The position numbers were made by a program, and so were the translations under genes. From NCBI GenBank assembly GCA_021820645.1, contig JAKADJ010000166.1, positions 1-5,821 of the forward strand: DNA of 5,821 bases. Reading direction: 5' to 3'. The notes under the pieces were generated by a model. That model searched no databases. It saw only the letters and a list, made by a program, of their open reading frames with translations, and was not told the DNA's origin. Of this stretch, positions 5,689 to 5,821 are shown in pieces; within the stretch, counting starts at the first letter, position 1, and each line of letters begins with the position of its first letter. The stretch comes from Bacillota bacterium. Its GTDB lineage: Bacteria; Bacillota_E; Sulfobacillia; Sulfobacillales; Sulfobacillaceae.

Positions 5689-5821
5689 CGTGTCGCTCCT
5701 GAATCCATGGCTTTAACGCGATGCACCCGTAACCGCGGGTTGGAGACCTGGTCCACGCCAAAATTGATTAATGCCAAACTTAACCCGACCAGAGCAATAG
5801 CTAGGCCCGGAGGCACAATCC
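5685..5821 (-). CDS. DppC/OppC-like ABC permease, C-terminal end
   Basis: Only the last 44 residues are inside the window; the gene continues past the right edge. Read on the minus strand, the fragment begins IVPPGLAIALVGLSLALINF and ends NPRLRVHRVKAMDSGATR. It has the typical end of a DppC-like binding-protein-dependent permease: the PPG(L)AI entry to the last membrane helix, a helix, then the G.D...NPRLR tail (in DppC usually D.LRD.LDPRLR). It would form part of the membrane channel that the two downstream ATPases drive. Its TGA stop overlaps the DppD-like ATG by four bases (ATGA), showing the same operon and likely translational coupling. It is too short to appear as a separate open frame with its own start. 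Confidence 0.85.
   Translation of the reverse strand, partial: IVPPGLAIALVGLSLALINFGVDQVSNPRLRVHRVKAMDSGATR

Overview
The window looks like a piece of a bacterial chromosome of moderate GC content. Strong AGGAGG-type ribosome binding sites, a sigma-A-like promoter and free use of TTA leucine codons suggest a Gram-positive bacterium of the Bacillota type. A thermoacidophile such as Sulfobacillus is possible, but this is only an impression; nothing in the window fixes the taxon.

Left part, + strand. The window opens inside the C-terminal third of an acetyl/propionyl-CoA synthetase-like enzyme (ends at 661). A 267-base intergenic region follows. It contains a strong GC-rich hairpin (705-741) that could end the synthetase transcript, a good sigma-A-like promoter (719-747) that physically overlaps that hairpin, and a leader of about 175 bases with a long imperfect hairpin (767-814) and a perfect 16-base dyad (839-854). 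The leader runs into a GPH-family (MelB-like) transporter (929-2260), a PIG-L/LmbE-type zinc deacetylase (start re-assigned to 2287, ends at 3054) and a small membrane-anchored protein of unknown function (3158-3637).

Right part, - strand. Three tightly packed genes of a Dpp/Opp-type ABC importer converge on the + strand genes: the tail of a DppC-like permease (5685-5821), a DppD-like ATPase (4693-5688) and a DppF-like ATPase (start re-assigned to 4709, ends at 3747). Neighbouring genes overlap by 4 and 17 bases. The substrate-binding protein and the rest of the permeases must lie beyond the right edge.

How the genes may work together (inference): two transport systems flank an enzyme family that removes N-acetyl groups from sugars, and an acetate/propionate-activating enzyme lies just upstream. 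This would fit uptake of an N-acetylated sugar or glycoconjugate, cytoplasmic deacetylation and recovery of the acetate as acetyl-CoA. The substrate cannot be read from the sequence. The most unusual points are the structured leader before the transporter, and a transporter that keeps the GPH fold motifs but appears to have lost the acidic residues that MelB uses for cation and sugar binding. No mobile element, tRNA, rRNA or CRISPR array is visible.
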